Made by a program: the position numbers and the translations under genes. From AP-15 sp963781215 (GTDB lineage Bacteria; Pseudomonadota; Alphaproteobacteria; ATCC43930; CGMCC-115725), in assembly GCA_963781215.1 (NCBI GenBank), contig CAWAFE010000013.1, positions 1 to 64,000 of the forward strand: a DNA stretch of 64,000 nt, written 5' to 3'. Shown here piece by piece: positions 28,981 through 40,295 of the stretch. How positions within the stretch are numbered: position 1 is the stretch's first letter; each line of letters begins with the position of its first letter. The notes under the pieces are model-generated. The model worked only from the letters and a program-made list of their open reading frames with translations, had not been told where the DNA came from and did not search any database.

Positions 28981-29602
28981 TCAACCCATGACGATCCGGC
29001 GGAGCGGCAACAGCGTGTCGTGGTGAAAGAGCGGCCTGGGCGCTTTGGGCGGCGGCGCCATTGCGATCCTGTCGTGCCAATACACGGGCATCCCGATCGC
29101 ACCGGCGCCGACGAGATCGTAGGCCGACCCGGCGACGAAGAGCACGTCGTCCGGTGCCGCACCGAGGGCTTCCAGGGCCAGCCGGTAGGGGCGCGGGTGC
29201 GGCTTGTAGAACCCCGCCCGCTCGGCGGTGACGACGGTGTCGAAGGCGATGCCGGCTCGGGCCAGCCGCGATTCGTCCCAAATCCTCGGAGCAGTTGGTC
29301 ACGACGGCGAGCGGGACATGCCCGGCTAAGGCGCCGAGCACATCGGCGACCTCGGGCCAGGGCTCGAGCTCGCCGTAGCGCTCGATCAGCCGATCGGCCA
29401 CGGCGGACGGCAGCCCGACCTCGACCGCCGCTTCGCGCACCAATGCCTCATACGGCCGATATGCTGCGGTGGCGTAGGTGTTGCGCAGGTAGGCCGCACG
29501 CCAACGATAGCCCTCGCCCTCCCCGGCCACTCTGTCCCACAAGCTCCAGGAATTGATCAGTGCCGTCAACAGATCGAAGAGGACGGCGCGCGGCCGGGTC
29601 AC
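28981..29602 (-). CDS. HAD-family hydrolase (haloacid dehalogenase-like), one frameshift
   Basis: About 206 residues. The nucleophile motif is AVLFDLLTALINSWSLWDRV, motif II is VVTNCSED, the lysine of motif III is FYKPHPRPY, and motif IV is DDVLFVAGSAYDLVGAGAIG. LTALxNSW resembles type II haloacid dehalogenases. The frame breaks at 29277-29279 (an extra C in GTCCCA on the plus strand), and SRLARAGIAFDTVVTAERAG continues one frame over to the stop at 28981. Start GTG 29602 overlaps the stop of the sufT-like gene (GTGA), so it is the last gene of the suf operon. A link to Fe-S assembly is not known for this family. Confidence 0.82.
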
Positions 29603-29982
29603 AGCATGCCGAGTTCGAGCCTCGCCGCCTCGCTCATCAGCTCCGGCCCCCAGGGCGGCGTCCATACCAAATTGACCCGGACCTCCGAAACGCCGGGGAC
29701 GGTGCGGATCGCCGCCTCGACCTCGCCCGGCATGCTGGCGGCGACCGGACAGGCGGGTGTGGTCAAGGTCATCTCGACATAGACAACGCCGCCCTTCTTG
29801 ACGATCAGCTCGTAGATCAGCCCGAGCTCGACCAGATCCATCGGGATCTCCGGATCGCGGACGGTCTTGAGCGCGTCGAGCACCGGGGCCATCAGTGCCG
29901 CGTCGTCCTCGCCGTCCTCCGGGCGCTCGACCTCTTCGGTGGCGGGCGGATGCGGTGAGAAATCGAACGGGTCTTGGTCCAT
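29599..29982 (-). CDS. sufT: SUF-system MIP18/DUF59 protein (SufT-like)
   Basis: 127 residues. The DUF59 core is VLDALKTVRDPEIPMDLVEL, GLIYELIV, MTLTTPACPVAASMPGEVEA and NLVWTPPW. The cysteine in TPACP is conserved. Members help Fe-S cluster maturation or transfer. Located directly after sufU, typical of alphaproteobacterial suf operons. Confidence 0.92.
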   Translation of the reverse strand: MDQDPFDFSPHPPATEEVERPEDGEDDAALMAPVLDALKTVRDPEIPMDLVELGLIYELIVKKGGVVYVEMTLTTPACPVAASMPGEVEAAIRTVPGVSEVRVNLVWTPPWGPELMSEAARLELGML

Positions 29983-29986
29983 GCTG

Positions 29987-30454
29987 CTACTCCGTCTTGA
30001 CCGTCTCGTCGACGCCGTCGCCTTTCAGCGCCGCTTCGAGCGCATGCCAGGAGAGGGTCGCGCATTTGACCCGGGCCGGAAACTGCCTGACGCCGGTCAA
30101 GGGCTCCAGCCGGTCCATCTCCTCCGCCAAGGGCGCCGCGAGCGGCACATCCTCGCCGCCGGTGACCCGCGCATGGAAATGCGCGAACAACTCGCGCGCC
30201 TCCTCGACCGTCTTCCCTTTCAGCACCTCGGTCATCAGCGAGGCCGCCGCGGTCGAGATCGCGCAGCCGCGGCCCTGAAAGGCGACATCGGCGATATGGT
30301 CGCCGTCGAGCGTCAGATAGACCGTGACCCGGTCGCCGCAAAGCGGGTTGTAACCCTGTGCGGAATGCGTCGGATGCTCGATCGCGCGAAAGTTGCGCGG
30401 GTGGCGGCCGTGGTCGAGGATGATGTCCTGATAGAGCTCGCGCAGATCGATCAT
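29987..30454 (-). CDS. sufU: SufU-type iron-sulfur cluster assembly protein
   Basis: 155-residue IscU-fold protein. Cluster or zinc ligands sit in GYNPLCGDRV, GRGCAISTAAASLM and RVKCATLSWHAL, and the insertion between the second and third cysteine is the SufU type. It accepts sulfur from SufS. ATG 30454 overlaps the sufS stop by ATGA. Confidence 0.94.
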   Translation of the reverse strand: MIDLRELYQDIILDHGRHPRNFRAIEHPTHSAQGYNPLCGDRVTVYLTLDGDHIADVAFQGRGCAISTAAASLMTEVLKGKTVEEARELFAHFHARVTGGEDVPLAAPLAEEMDRLEPLTGVRQFPARVKCATLSWHALEAALKGDGVDETVKTE

Positions 30455-31704
30455 CGTGCGAACATCTCCCGGCCGGCTTCGATCGCCGCCGCCAGCGCAT
30501 CGATGTCGCGCTCGTCGTTGTAGACGCCGAGCGAGGCGCGGGTCGTTGCCGGGTGGCCGAGCCTTTCGAGCAGCGGTTGGGCGCAGTGGTGCCCGGCGCG
30601 CACGGCCACATGGTGGCGGTCGAGCACGGTCGCCAAATCGTGCGGGTGCACGCCGTCGAGATCGAACGACAAAATGCCGAGCCGACGCTGGCCGGCGCCG
30701 AGCAGCTGCAAGCCCGGAATGCGCGACAACCGGTCGACGCCGTAGCCGGTCAGCGCCTCCTCGTGCTCGAGGATGTTGGCACGCCCCAACCCCTCGATGA
30801 AATCGATCGCGGCGCCGAGCCCGATGGCACCCGAAATGTCCGGGGTGCCGGCCTCGAAGCGGTGCGGCGGCTCCTGATACTCGGTCTTCTCGAAGGTGAC
30901 GTTGAGGATCATCTCGCCGCCGCCTTGCCAGGGCGGCATCGCCGACAGCAGGGCATAGCGGCCGTAGAGCACGCCGATCCCGGTCGGGCCATAGGTCTTG
31001 TGGCCGGAGAACGCATAGAAATCGCAGCCCAGCGCCTGCACGTCGACCGGCAGCCGCGGTGCGGCCTGGCAGCCGTCGACCAGCACCTTGGCACCCCGGC
31101 GATGGGCCAGGCGGATCACCGTCTCGATCGCCACCAGCGCGCCGGTGGCGTTGGCGAGGTGGGTGATCGCGACGAGACGGGTGCGCGGGGTCAGGCACTG
31201 CTCGAAGGCGCCCATGTCGAGCCCGCCGGTCGCATCGAGCGGCGCCACCACCAGCTCGACGCCGAGGCGATCGCGCAGCATCTGCCACGGCACGATGTTC
31301 GAATGGTGCTCGAGCGTGCTGATCAGCACCTCATCGCCGGCTTCGAGAAAGGTCGCGCCCCAGCTCTGCGCGACGAGGTTGATCGCCTCGGTGGCGCCGC
31401 GCACGAAGACGATCTCGCGCGGGTCGGCGGCATTCAAGAACCGCCGCACCTTCTCGCGCGCCTCCTCGAACAATTCGGTCGAGCGCGCGCTGAGGCGATA
31501 GACCCCGCGATGCACATTGGCATAGTCGGTGCGGTAGTAGTCGGCGACGCCGTCGATGACCGATTCCGGCTTTTGCGCGCTGGCGCCAGAATCGAGAAAA
31601 ACGAGCCCCGGGTTGTTCGCGAAGATCGGGAACTCGCGCCTGATCTCGCGCGGGTCGAACCCGCCCGGCCCGGGGTAGACGCTCCGCAAACGTGCCGTCG
31701 TCAT
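30451..31704 (-). CDS. sufS: SufS cysteine desulfurase
   Basis: 417-residue class V PLP enzyme releasing sulfur from cysteine. The PLP lysine is in YAFSGHKTYGPTG, the active cysteine in RAGHHCAQPLLERLG, and the N-terminal FLDSGASAQKPESVIDGV is typical. Start ATG 31704. It lies three bases downstream of sufD. Confidence 0.96.
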   Translation of the reverse strand: MTTARLRSVYPGPGGFDPREIRREFPIFANNPGLVFLDSGASAQKPESVIDGVADYYRTDYANVHRGVYRLSARSTELFEEAREKVRRFLNAADPREIVFVRGATEAINLVAQSWGATFLEAGDEVLISTLEHHSNIVPWQMLRDRLGVELVVAPLDATGGLDMGAFEQCLTPRTRLVAITHLANATGALVAIETVIRLAHRRGAKVLVDGCQAAPRLPVDVQALGCDFYAFSGHKTYGPTGIGVLYGRYALLSAMPPWQGGGEMILNVTFEKTEYQEPPHRFEAGTPDISGAIGLGAAIDFIEGLGRANILEHEEALTGYGVDRLSRIPGLQLLGAGQRRLGILSFDLDGVHPHDLATVLDRHHVAVRAGHHCAQPLLERLGHPATTRASLGVYNDERDIDALAAAIEAGREMFAR

Positions 31705-31706
31705 CC

Positions 31707-33023
31707 TCACTCCTCCAATCGCGCCAGGCGGCGGCCGAGCCGGGCCAGCAAATGCCGGCGCAGCCCCGCCGGGTCGACGATCTCGACCGCCTCGCGCAGA
31801 AACGCCTCGACCAGCATCCGCCGCGCCGCCTCGCGCGGGATGCCGCGGGCCAAGAGATAGAAGAGTGCTGCCTCGTCGAGGTCGCCGACCGCGGCACCGT
31901 GGCTGCACTTCACGTCGTCGGCATAGATTTCGAGCTCGGGCTTGGTGTCGATCGCGGCGCGCGAGCCCAGGAGCAGATTGCGGCTCAGCATGTGCGCGTC
32001 GGTCTTCTGCGCCCCCGGCCGAACCGTGATCCGGCCCTGGAAAGCGCCGTGCGACCGCCCGACGGCCACGCCCTTGAAGACTTCGCGGGTCTCGCCGCCC
32101 GGTGCCGCATGATCGACCGTGGTGACGATGTTCGCCTCCTCGCGGCCGGACAGCAGGAAGGCGCCATGGAGCCCGCAATGCGTCCCTTCGCCTTCGCCCA
32201 ATACCGTCGCCTCGTGCCGCACCGTGCGGCCGCCCAGCATCAGGACGAACTCCACGAACCGGGCATCCCGGCCGAGCGTCACCTGAAGCTCGCCCAAATG
32301 CAGCGCCGCCGCCCCCTCCTCGACCAGGGCCGCCCGCGACAGCTCGGCCGCTTCGCCGAGCCGCAGCGAGATCACGTCGTTGCGCCAATAGCTGCCCGCT
32401 CCGGCAAAGCTTTCGAGCAATGTCGCGCGGCTGCCGTCGCCAAGCCTGACCAGGCTTCGCGTGTGGAATGAACCGCCGCCGCCCGACGCGAGATGCACGA
32501 TCTCGACCGGCCGATCGAGGGTCGCGCCCGGCGCGAGGTCGAGGACAAAGCCGTCGGCGAAGAGTGCCCCGTTGAGCGCGGCAAAGGGCCGGGCGTCGTC
32601 AAAGGACGCGGCTTCGAATTCAGCTCGCACCAGTTCGGGCCGCTCGGCGATCGCCGCCGCCATCGAACCGAACCACACCCCCGGCGGCAGCCGGCCGAGC
32701 GCGGAAAGCTCGGGCGCGAAATGCCCGTCGACGAGAACGAGGCGATGGCCGGCTTCGGGGAGCGCGATGTCGGCGAGCCGCTCGGCAGCGGAACCGCCGG
32801 GGTTTGCCGCGGGCGCGGGAAGCATCGGCGTCTCGTTCAGCGCTCGCAGGTCAAGGTACCGCCAGGCTTCGCCGCGGCGGCTCGGAAAACCGAGCTCGGC
32901 AAAGCGGGCGAGGCTGCGCCGGCGGTGCCGCAGCAGCCATTCCGGCTCGCCCGGCCGCGGGCGAAACGCGTCGAGATACGGGCGCGCCTCGGGCCTGACC
33001 GGAAAATCGACGACGGCGCTCAT
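31707..33023 (-). CDS. sufD: SufD Fe-S scaffold component
   Basis: 438 residues, beta-helix protein of the SufBC2D scaffold. N-terminal helical part WLLRHRRRSLARFAELGFPS with the common RGEAWRYLDLRAL. The C-terminal core is EIYADDVKCSHGAAVGDLDE with FYLLARGIPREAARRMLVEA, strongly conserved in SufB/SufD. Confidence 0.95.
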   Translation of the reverse strand: MSAVVDFPVRPEARPYLDAFRPRPGEPEWLLRHRRRSLARFAELGFPSRRGEAWRYLDLRALNETPMLPAPAANPGGSAAERLADIALPEAGHRLVLVDGHFAPELSALGRLPPGVWFGSMAAAIAERPELVRAEFEAASFDDARPFAALNGALFADGFVLDLAPGATLDRPVEIVHLASGGGGSFHTRSLVRLGDGSRATLLESFAGAGSYWRNDVISLRLGEAAELSRAALVEEGAAALHLGELQVTLGRDARFVEFVLMLGGRTVRHEATVLGEGEGTHCGLHGAFLLSGREEANIVTTVDHAAPGGETREVFKGVAVGRSHGAFQGRITVRPGAQKTDAHMLSRNLLLGSRAAIDTKPELEIYADDVKCSHGAAVGDLDEAALFYLLARGIPREAARRMLVEAFLREAVEIVDPAGLRRHLLARLGRRLARLEE

Positions 33024-33042
33024 GATCAGGGGTCCGATCTGG

Positions 33043-33798
<756 letters not shown>

Positions 33799-33811
33799 TC
33801 CTCTGTATTCG

Positions 33812-34081
33812 TCATGCCCGAGCCTGTCCCGGGCATCCACGAAGACTCCGATCGATCGCGACTAGTTCTTGCCATAGTTTTTGAGCGTAATACGTCAGAT
33901 CGAGGGCCTCCTCGGCAGCATCTCGGCGGTGAGCATTTTCGATGTCGCGGCTCAAATTTTGCCTTTCCCATTCGATCCAATTACGACGGCGTTCTAGATC
34001 CGGGAATTCCTGCCTTAGCGCTTTGACACTTTGGTCGGTCCGTTCAATCCAGGTCAGCCAGCGCGCGAATGCGGGTGTCAT
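33812..34081 (-). CDS. Hypothetical protein inside the suf operon
   Basis: 89 residues from ATG 34081, eight bases after GGAGGG: MTPAFARWLTWIERTDQSVK, then charged helical sequence RRNWIEWERQNLSRDIENAH and YYAQKLWQELVAIDRSL. Predicted mostly helix, no signal or membrane segment. Its last residues are encoded by a GTCCCGGGCATCC-type dispersed repeat, so the natural end may have been altered. It lies between sufB and sufC, where standard suf operons have no gene. I do not recognise a family. Confidence 0.6.
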   Translation of the reverse strand: MTPAFARWLTWIERTDQSVKALRQEFPDLERRRNWIEWERQNLSRDIENAHRRDAAEEALDLTYYAQKLWQELVAIDRSLRGCPGQARA

Positions 34082-34178
34082 CACATGCCCTCCGCTCGGG
34101 GTGAGGTTCTGCGCCGGGCTATATACGGTCGTGATCTGTGCAATACAAGTCATCTGACGTTGCCTTCGAGGCTGACGG

Positions 34179-34444
34179 TCACTCTCGGACGCCCTGCCGT
34201 TCGGCTATGCGCACGACCAGCGACAGCAGCCGCCCCATCCGGTCCTCCAGCCGGCCCATCCGTTCTTCGATGGCATCCATGCGCGCCTCAAGTCCCGAAA
34301 AGCGGTTCTCCAACGCGCTGAACCGTCGTTCGAGCGCGGAGAACCGTGTCTCCAGAGTGCCGGCGCGTTGCTGCAGATCGCGCACATCAGCGGTTAGACC
34401 CATCAGACGGGCGCCGAGCAGCTCCAGGGTGATGGTTTCGTCAC

Positions 34445-34448
<4 letters not shown>
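34179..34448 (-). CDS. Coiled-coil protein overlapping sufB
   Basis: 89 residues: MSDETITLELLGARLMGLTA, then heptad-like repeats LETRFSALERRFSALENRFS and GLEARMDAIEERMGRLEDRM ending in a hydrophobic LLSLVVRIAE. The seven-residue unit RFSALE/RFSGLE/RMDAIE recurs at least five times. ATG overlaps the sufB stop by ATGA, so it should be translated with SufB. Reminiscent of trimeric tail-fibre or DUF-type stalks; no catalytic motif. A partner or membrane tether for the Suf scaffold is possible but unproved. Confidence 0.75.
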
Positions 34449-35895
<1,447 letters not shown>

Positions 35896-35899
<4 letters not shown>

Positions 35900-36354
35900 G
35901 CGGTTATCTGATCTCGTCGGGTTGCGGCCGCCGGAATCCGATGCACAAAGGCGGCCGGGGTCACCATCGCGTCGAGCGAGACCGCCGACAGCGCCTCCGC
36001 GACCGCGCGGTTGATTGCCGCCCAATGCGGCCGGGTCGGGCAATAATTGGTGCGCGCGCACTCGGCGACATGGACCGAGCACTGGGTGAGGCCAATGTCG
36101 CCGTCGATCGCGGCGACGACCTCGGCGACCGAGATCGCATTCGCCCGCCGCGCCAGCCGGTAGCCGCCGGCCGACCCCCGTGTCGCCGCCACCAAACCGG
36201 CATGCGCCAGCGCTTTAAGAACCTTGGCGGCGGTCGCGCGCGGCAGCCGGGTCTCCTCGGCGACGACTGCGGCCGTCAATTGCCGAGCCGGGTCGGCGGC
36301 GAGATGGGTGGCGACGATGACGCCGTAATCGGCGAGCTTGCTGAGGATGATCAT
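35896..36354 (-). CDS. Rrf2-family transcriptional regulator of the suf operon
   Basis: 152 residues. The winged helix begins MIILSKLADYGVIVATHLAA, with recognition region LPRATAAKVLKALAHAGLVA and the wing GSAGGYRLARRA. Cysteines at C-x6-C-x5-C (QCSVHVAECARTNYC) are the IscR-type Fe-S ligands. First gene of the operon and coupled to sufB by ATGA. Probably senses Fe-S status and represses its own operon through the palindrome at 36361-36385. In annotated genomes it is called SufR/IscR-like. Confidence 0.93.
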
Positions 36355-36360
36355 CGCTCC

Positions 36361-36385
36361 GTACCAATTCGGACCGGATTAGTAC
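36361..36385 (-). promoter_or_regulatory. 25-base palindrome, probable operator of the Rrf2/suf operon
   Basis: Half-sites GTACYAATYCGG face each other around a central A/T: reading plus strand, GTACCAATTCGG then A then CCGGATTAGTAC. Ten of the twelve pairs are perfect Watson-Crick. It ends six bases before the Rrf2 start codon, where bound repressor would block transcription or ribosome access. The symmetric form and place fit an Rrf2 dimer site. Confidence 0.7.
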
Positions 36386-36449
36386 GCGATAGATCGTCCC
36401 CTTGGCCATCCGGGTCAAGCCCAAAAGCTTGCTCGGGCGAAATCCACCC

Positions 36450-36848
36450 TCACCGCGCCTGCTGTTGTAGGGCGAGCTCAATCGCGTCGAACACCTGGCT
36501 CGGGCGGAAGGGCTTGGCGAGAAAGCCCGCAGGCCGGGCGCGTTCGGCCCGCTCGACGGTTGCCGGGTCGGCAACGCCGGAAAGAAAGATCGCCGGTACC
36601 GCAAAACGCTCGCGCAGCGCGCAGGCGACCTCGATGCCGTCCGTCGGCCCCGAAAGGCGGATGTCGACGAGGGCGAGGCTTGGCCGGCTGCGGCTGGCGA
36701 GCGCCAGGGCCTCCGCGCCCGAGGAGGCGGCGCCGACGACCCGATAGCCCAGTTCGGCCAGCACGGCGCCGATCAGGCTGGCGATCAGCGGCTCGTCCTC
36801 GACGATCAGGATGCCGGCCCGCTTGCCCGGTTCGCCTTCGGATACCAT
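36450..36848 (-). CDS. Single-domain response regulator
   Basis: 132-residue receiver domain without an output domain. Acidic pocket ILIVEDEPLIA (residues 13-23), phospho-accepting aspartate at residue 62 in ALVDIRLSGPTDG, and lysine in FLAKPF. Start ATG 36848 assumed. Probably a phosphorelay or signalling partner; its cognate kinase is not obvious. It is divergent from the two-component pair that follows. Confidence 0.88.
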   Translation of the reverse strand: MVSEGEPGKRAGILIVEDEPLIASLIGAVLAELGYRVVGAASSGAEALALASRSRPSLALVDIRLSGPTDGIEVACALRERFAVPAIFLSGVADPATVERAERARPAGFLAKPFRPSQVFDAIELALQQQAR

Positions 36849-36968
36849 GTGATCGTCGGTCCTCTGGCTCAAGTCGCGGCAACGGGGCCGTGGGTCCGGC
36901 GAGGATCGCGTCAGACGGGTTAGCATCCGGCTAAGCGTAGGGAGCGCGCTCTTACCCTAAAGGGTGAT

Positions 36969-37646
36969 ATGAAGATCCTTGTCGTCGAGGATGATCGCGA
37001 GACCGCCTCCTATCTGATCAAGGGCTTGAGCGAAAGCGGCTACATCGTGGACCGTGCCGGCGACGGTCGCGAGGGACTTTTTCTTGCAAGCTCGGGCGGC
37101 TACGACGCGATCATCCTCGACCGTATGCTGCCGGGGATGGACGGGCTGGCGCTGCTGGGCGCGTTGCGCGCAGCGGTCATCGGCACCCCGGCCCTGATCT
37201 TGAGCGCGCTCGGCAGCGTCGACGACCGGGTCAAGGGGCTGCGCGCGGGCGGCGACGATTATCTCGTCAAGCCGTTCGCGTTCAGCGAGCTTTTGGCCCG
37301 CGTCGAGGCGCTGCTGCGCCGGGGTGTCGCGGCGGCGGCGACGACCAGGCTTGGGGTGGCCGACCTCGAGCTCGACCTCCTGACGCGAACCGTCAAGCGC
37401 TGCGGCAAGGCGATCGATCTGTTGCCGCGCGAATTCCGCCTGCTCGAATATTTGATGCGCAACGCCGGCCATGTGGTGACCCGCACGATGCTGCTCGAGC
37501 ACGTCTGGGACTATCACTTCGACCCGCAGACTAATGTCGTCGACGTGCATGTGAGCCGGCTGCGGCAGAAGATCGACAAGAGCTTCGACCGCCCGCTGCT
37601 GCACACCGTGCGCGGCGCCGGCTACTGCCTGCGCGCTCCGGATTAG
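36969..37646 (+). CDS. OmpR-family response regulator
   Basis: 225 residues. Receiver with MKILVVEDDRE, aspartate 51 in AIILDRMLPGMDG and lysine in YLVKPFAFSELLAR; then a winged-helix domain LPREFRLLEYLMRNAGHVVT ending VHVSRLRQKIDK and VRGAGYCLRAP. A 12-base palindrome ACCCTAAAGGGT overlaps the ribosome site. The kinase gene follows 25 bases later. Confidence 0.95.
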   Translation: MKILVVEDDRETASYLIKGLSESGYIVDRAGDGREGLFLASSGGYDAIILDRMLPGMDGLALLGALRAAVIGTPALILSALGSVDDRVKGLRAGGDDYLVKPFAFSELLARVEALLRRGVAAAATTRLGVADLELDLLTRTVKRCGKAIDLLPREFRLLEYLMRNAGHVVTRTMLLEHVWDYHFDPQTNVVDVHVSRLRQKIDKSFDRPLLHTVRGAGYCLRAPD

Positions 37647-37671
37647 CCCAGCCACTCGGCCGGAGCGCGCA

Positions 37672-39111
37672 ATGGTCGCCGACAAGCTGCTGCTTCCGGC
37701 CCGGCGGTCCTGGGGCATGCCGGGGCGGCTCTTCGTCGGTGCCCGGCGGCTCGTGCGTACCCATGCCTTTCGCCTGGCCGCCCTCTATTTCCTGGTCTTC
37801 GCGGCATCTGTGCTCGGGGTGCTGCTGTTCGTCTATTGGACCAGCGCGGGTTTTGTCGAGCGCCAGACCGAGGCGACGCTCGACGCCGAGATTACCGGGC
37901 TCGCCGAGCAATATGCCCAGCGCGGCTTGAGCGGGCTCGTTCAGATCGTGGCGGCGCGCAGCGCCGGCGAGCGCGGCGACGCCATGCTCTATCTGGTGAC
38001 CGATCCCGACGGCCGGCCGCTCGTCGGCAACATCGCCGCCTGGCCGGCGGGGGTGCCGGCGCGCTCGGGCTGGCTGTCCTTCACGGTCGAGGCGAAGGAC
38101 AAAGGCCGGATCGTCACCCATCCGGCGCGCGGCCGGCTGATCATCATCCCTGACGGCTACCGCCTGCTGGTCGGCCGCGACATCAGCGATGCGGCGGCGT
38201 TTCGCGACCGGGTCAAGGAGACCCTGCTGTGGGCGGGGCTGGTGGCGCTCGGCATCGGGGTGCTCGGCGGCACGATGATGAGCCGCAACCTCTTACGCCG
38301 GGTCGAGCTGGTCAACCGCACCAGCGAGCGGGTCATGGCCGGCAACCTCTCTGACCGCGTTCCGCTCGACGGCACCGGCGACGAGTTCGACCAGCTCGCC
38401 GGTAACCTCAACCGCATGCTCGATCAGATCGAGCGGCTGATGACAGCGATGCGCGAGGTCACCGACGATGTCGCGCACGATTTGAAGACGCCGCTCGCCC
38501 GGCTGCGCGCCCGGCTCGAGCTGGCGCTGATCGGGCCCGCCGACGATGCCGGCGGGCGCGAGGCCATCCGTGCTGCGATCGACGAGGCCGACCGGCTGCT
38601 CGCGACCTTCAACGCTCTCCTCGGGATCGCCGAGGCCGAATCCGGTGCGGGCCGCGAGCGGGCCGAGCGGCTCGATCTCTCCGAGGTGGCCCGCGCGGCG
38701 GCCGAGCTCTACGAGCCGGTTGCCGAGGAGAAGGGGTTCGCATTGTCGATCGCGGCCGAGCCCGCCGTCGCGATCCGCGGTGACCGGCATCTCCTGTCGC
38801 AGGCGCTCGCCAACCTCCTCGACAATTCGCTCAAATATGCCGGAGGCGGCGAAATCCGGGTGCGGGTGCTGCGCCGCGACGGCCGCGCCGTCCTCGAAGT
38901 CGCCGACCGCGGCCCCGGCATCCCGGCAGCCGACCGCGAGGCGGTGCTCGACCGCTTCGTCCGCCTGGAGCCCAGCCGCAGCACGCCGGGCAACGGCCTC
39001 GGCCTCAGCCTGGTGCGGGCCGTAGCGCGCCGCCACGACGGCACGGTCGAACTCTTCGACAACGAGCCGGGGTTGCGGGTCCGCCTCGAATTTCCGGCGC
39101 TCGCGGCTTGA
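37672..39111 (+). CDS. HAMP-domain sensor histidine kinase
   Basis: 479 residues. Transmembrane helices at about 35-56 and 185-204 flank a periplasmic sensor; then HAMP (NLLRRVELVNRTSERVMAGN), dimerisation helix with phospho-accepting histidine 269 in DDVAHDLKTPLARLRARLEL, and ATPase boxes NLLDNSLKYA, ADRGPGIPAADR and GNGLGLSLVRAVARRH. Partner of the preceding regulator. Signal unknown. Ends one base before the convergent gene. Confidence 0.94.
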   Translation: MVADKLLLPARRSWGMPGRLFVGARRLVRTHAFRLAALYFLVFAASVLGVLLFVYWTSAGFVERQTEATLDAEITGLAEQYAQRGLSGLVQIVAARSAGERGDAMLYLVTDPDGRPLVGNIAAWPAGVPARSGWLSFTVEAKDKGRIVTHPARGRLIIIPDGYRLLVGRDISDAAAFRDRVKETLLWAGLVALGIGVLGGTMMSRNLLRRVELVNRTSERVMAGNLSDRVPLDGTGDEFDQLAGNLNRMLDQIERLMTAMREVTDDVAHDLKTPLARLRARLELALIGPADDAGGREAIRAAIDEADRLLATFNALLGIAEAESGAGRERAERLDLSEVARAAAELYEPVAEEKGFALSIAAEPAVAIRGDRHLLSQALANLLDNSLKYAGGGEIRVRVLRRDGRAVLEVADRGPGIPAADREAVLDRFVRLEPSRSTPGNGLGLSLVRAVARRHDGTVELFDNEPGLRVRLEFPALAA

Positions 39112-39306
39112 TCAGCCGATATCGGGCTCTGCCGCCTCGTCGTCGCGCCGCTCGCGATCCTCGAGGCGGCGCGCGGTTTCCTCTATCATGTCGCGCACGT
39201 CTTGCCGATCGAGCCCGGCGCTGCGCAGCACGGAAACCATGATCTCATCGGCCAGCAGCTCTTCGAGGCTCGGCTGGTAACGCCAGCATTTGGACCGCCC
39301 GCTCAT
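39112..39306 (-). CDS. Hypothetical protein, 64 residues
   Basis: MSGRSKCWRYQPSLEELLAD then EIMVSVLRSAGLDRQDVRDM and a charged C-terminus. Small soluble protein with a cysteine near the N-terminus and helical core; the pattern WRYQPSLEELLADEIM recurs as a conserved unknown in alphaproteobacteria as far as I recall. Function unknown. Confidence 0.65.
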   Translation of the reverse strand: MSGRSKCWRYQPSLEELLADEIMVSVLRSAGLDRQDVRDMIEETARRLEDRERRDDEAAEPDIG

Positions 39307-39444
39307 GATTTCCCCTCCGTCACTTGCGAATTCTACGCAGCATCGACGGCAAGCATGACCGGAATGTGACGTTGGCTCGGAAATTTCGCGGCAATTTATG
39401 TATTTATCGGGCGATATTGTCGCGCCGGTAGAGCGGGCGCCGGG

Positions 39445-40295
39445 TCAATTCCGGCTAAGATCACCGTAGCTGACGAGGCTGATGCCGCACGCGTCGATGC
39501 GGCGGGCGAGCGCCGGGCTCAGCAGCGCCGCCAACTCCTCGCAGTGCCGGTAGCCCGGCATCGCCGCCACCAGCGGCGGTGTGCGTTCCACGGCAGGGTG
39601 AAAATAGATTTCGCTGACCCCGTCCGGCAGATGCGGGAGGAGCCGCAGCAGACGATCCTCGACCATAGCACCACTCCAGGCGAGGCCGAAGACATGGTCG
39701 TTGACGGCAAGCCCGGCTTCGAGCAGGCGCCGCCGCAGCCGCTCGATCCAGAATTGGTAGAATGGCGCGCGATAGCGCTCGTCCGGAAAGGCCCGGCGCA
39801 GCACCGCGGCCGGCTCGGCCGGGACACGCACGGCCTTCATGCCGTAATCGCGGCCGATCGCGACGATCAGTGCGGCGACGGTCGGATGCAGGTGCATATG
39901 CTTGTGCGCATTGACATGGTCGAGCACGAGGCCGGTCGCGCGAAAGGCCTCGAACTGCGCCCGGATCTCGCGCGCCAGCTGGCGGCGGACCTGCGGCAGA
40001 AAGAAGAACCGCACGCCGGCGCGGGCCATGTTCGGATCGAACCGGCCGTCGCGGCCGACCAGCCCCGGCACCTCTTCGGCGGGCAGCAACGGTCGGCCCG
40101 TCGACGAGGGTCAGATGCAGGCCGACGCGAAGCTCCGGCAGCCGCCGCGCGCGCTCGACCGCATCCGCCGCCGCCGGCGCGCCGACCATCAGGCTCGCGG
40201 TCGACAGGATCCCGTGGCGATGCGCCCGCTCGACCGCCTCGTTGACCGACGGGGTCGAGACCGAAATCGTCGGCGCAGACGATCAGCCGCTTCAA
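39445..40295 (-). CDS. ChbG/HpnK family carbohydrate/hopanoid deacetylase, two frameshifts
   Basis: YdjC-fold deacetylase. TTG start at 40295 (eight bases after GAGG) gives (M)KRLIVCADDFGLD. Two single-base insertions break the frame: at 40251-40254 (GGGG for GGG), after which PSVNEAVERAHRHGILSTAS and LMVGAPAAADAVERARRLPE follow, and at 40097-40099 (CCC for CC), after which PLLPAEEVPGLVGRDGRFDP continues. Metal-binding residues are in CADDFG and DHVNAHKHMHLHP. The rest, to the stop at 39445, is intact. HpnK acts in hopanoid maturation; the related ChbG deacetylates chitooligosaccharides. No other hpn gene is in the window, so I do not choose. Confidence 0.84.
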
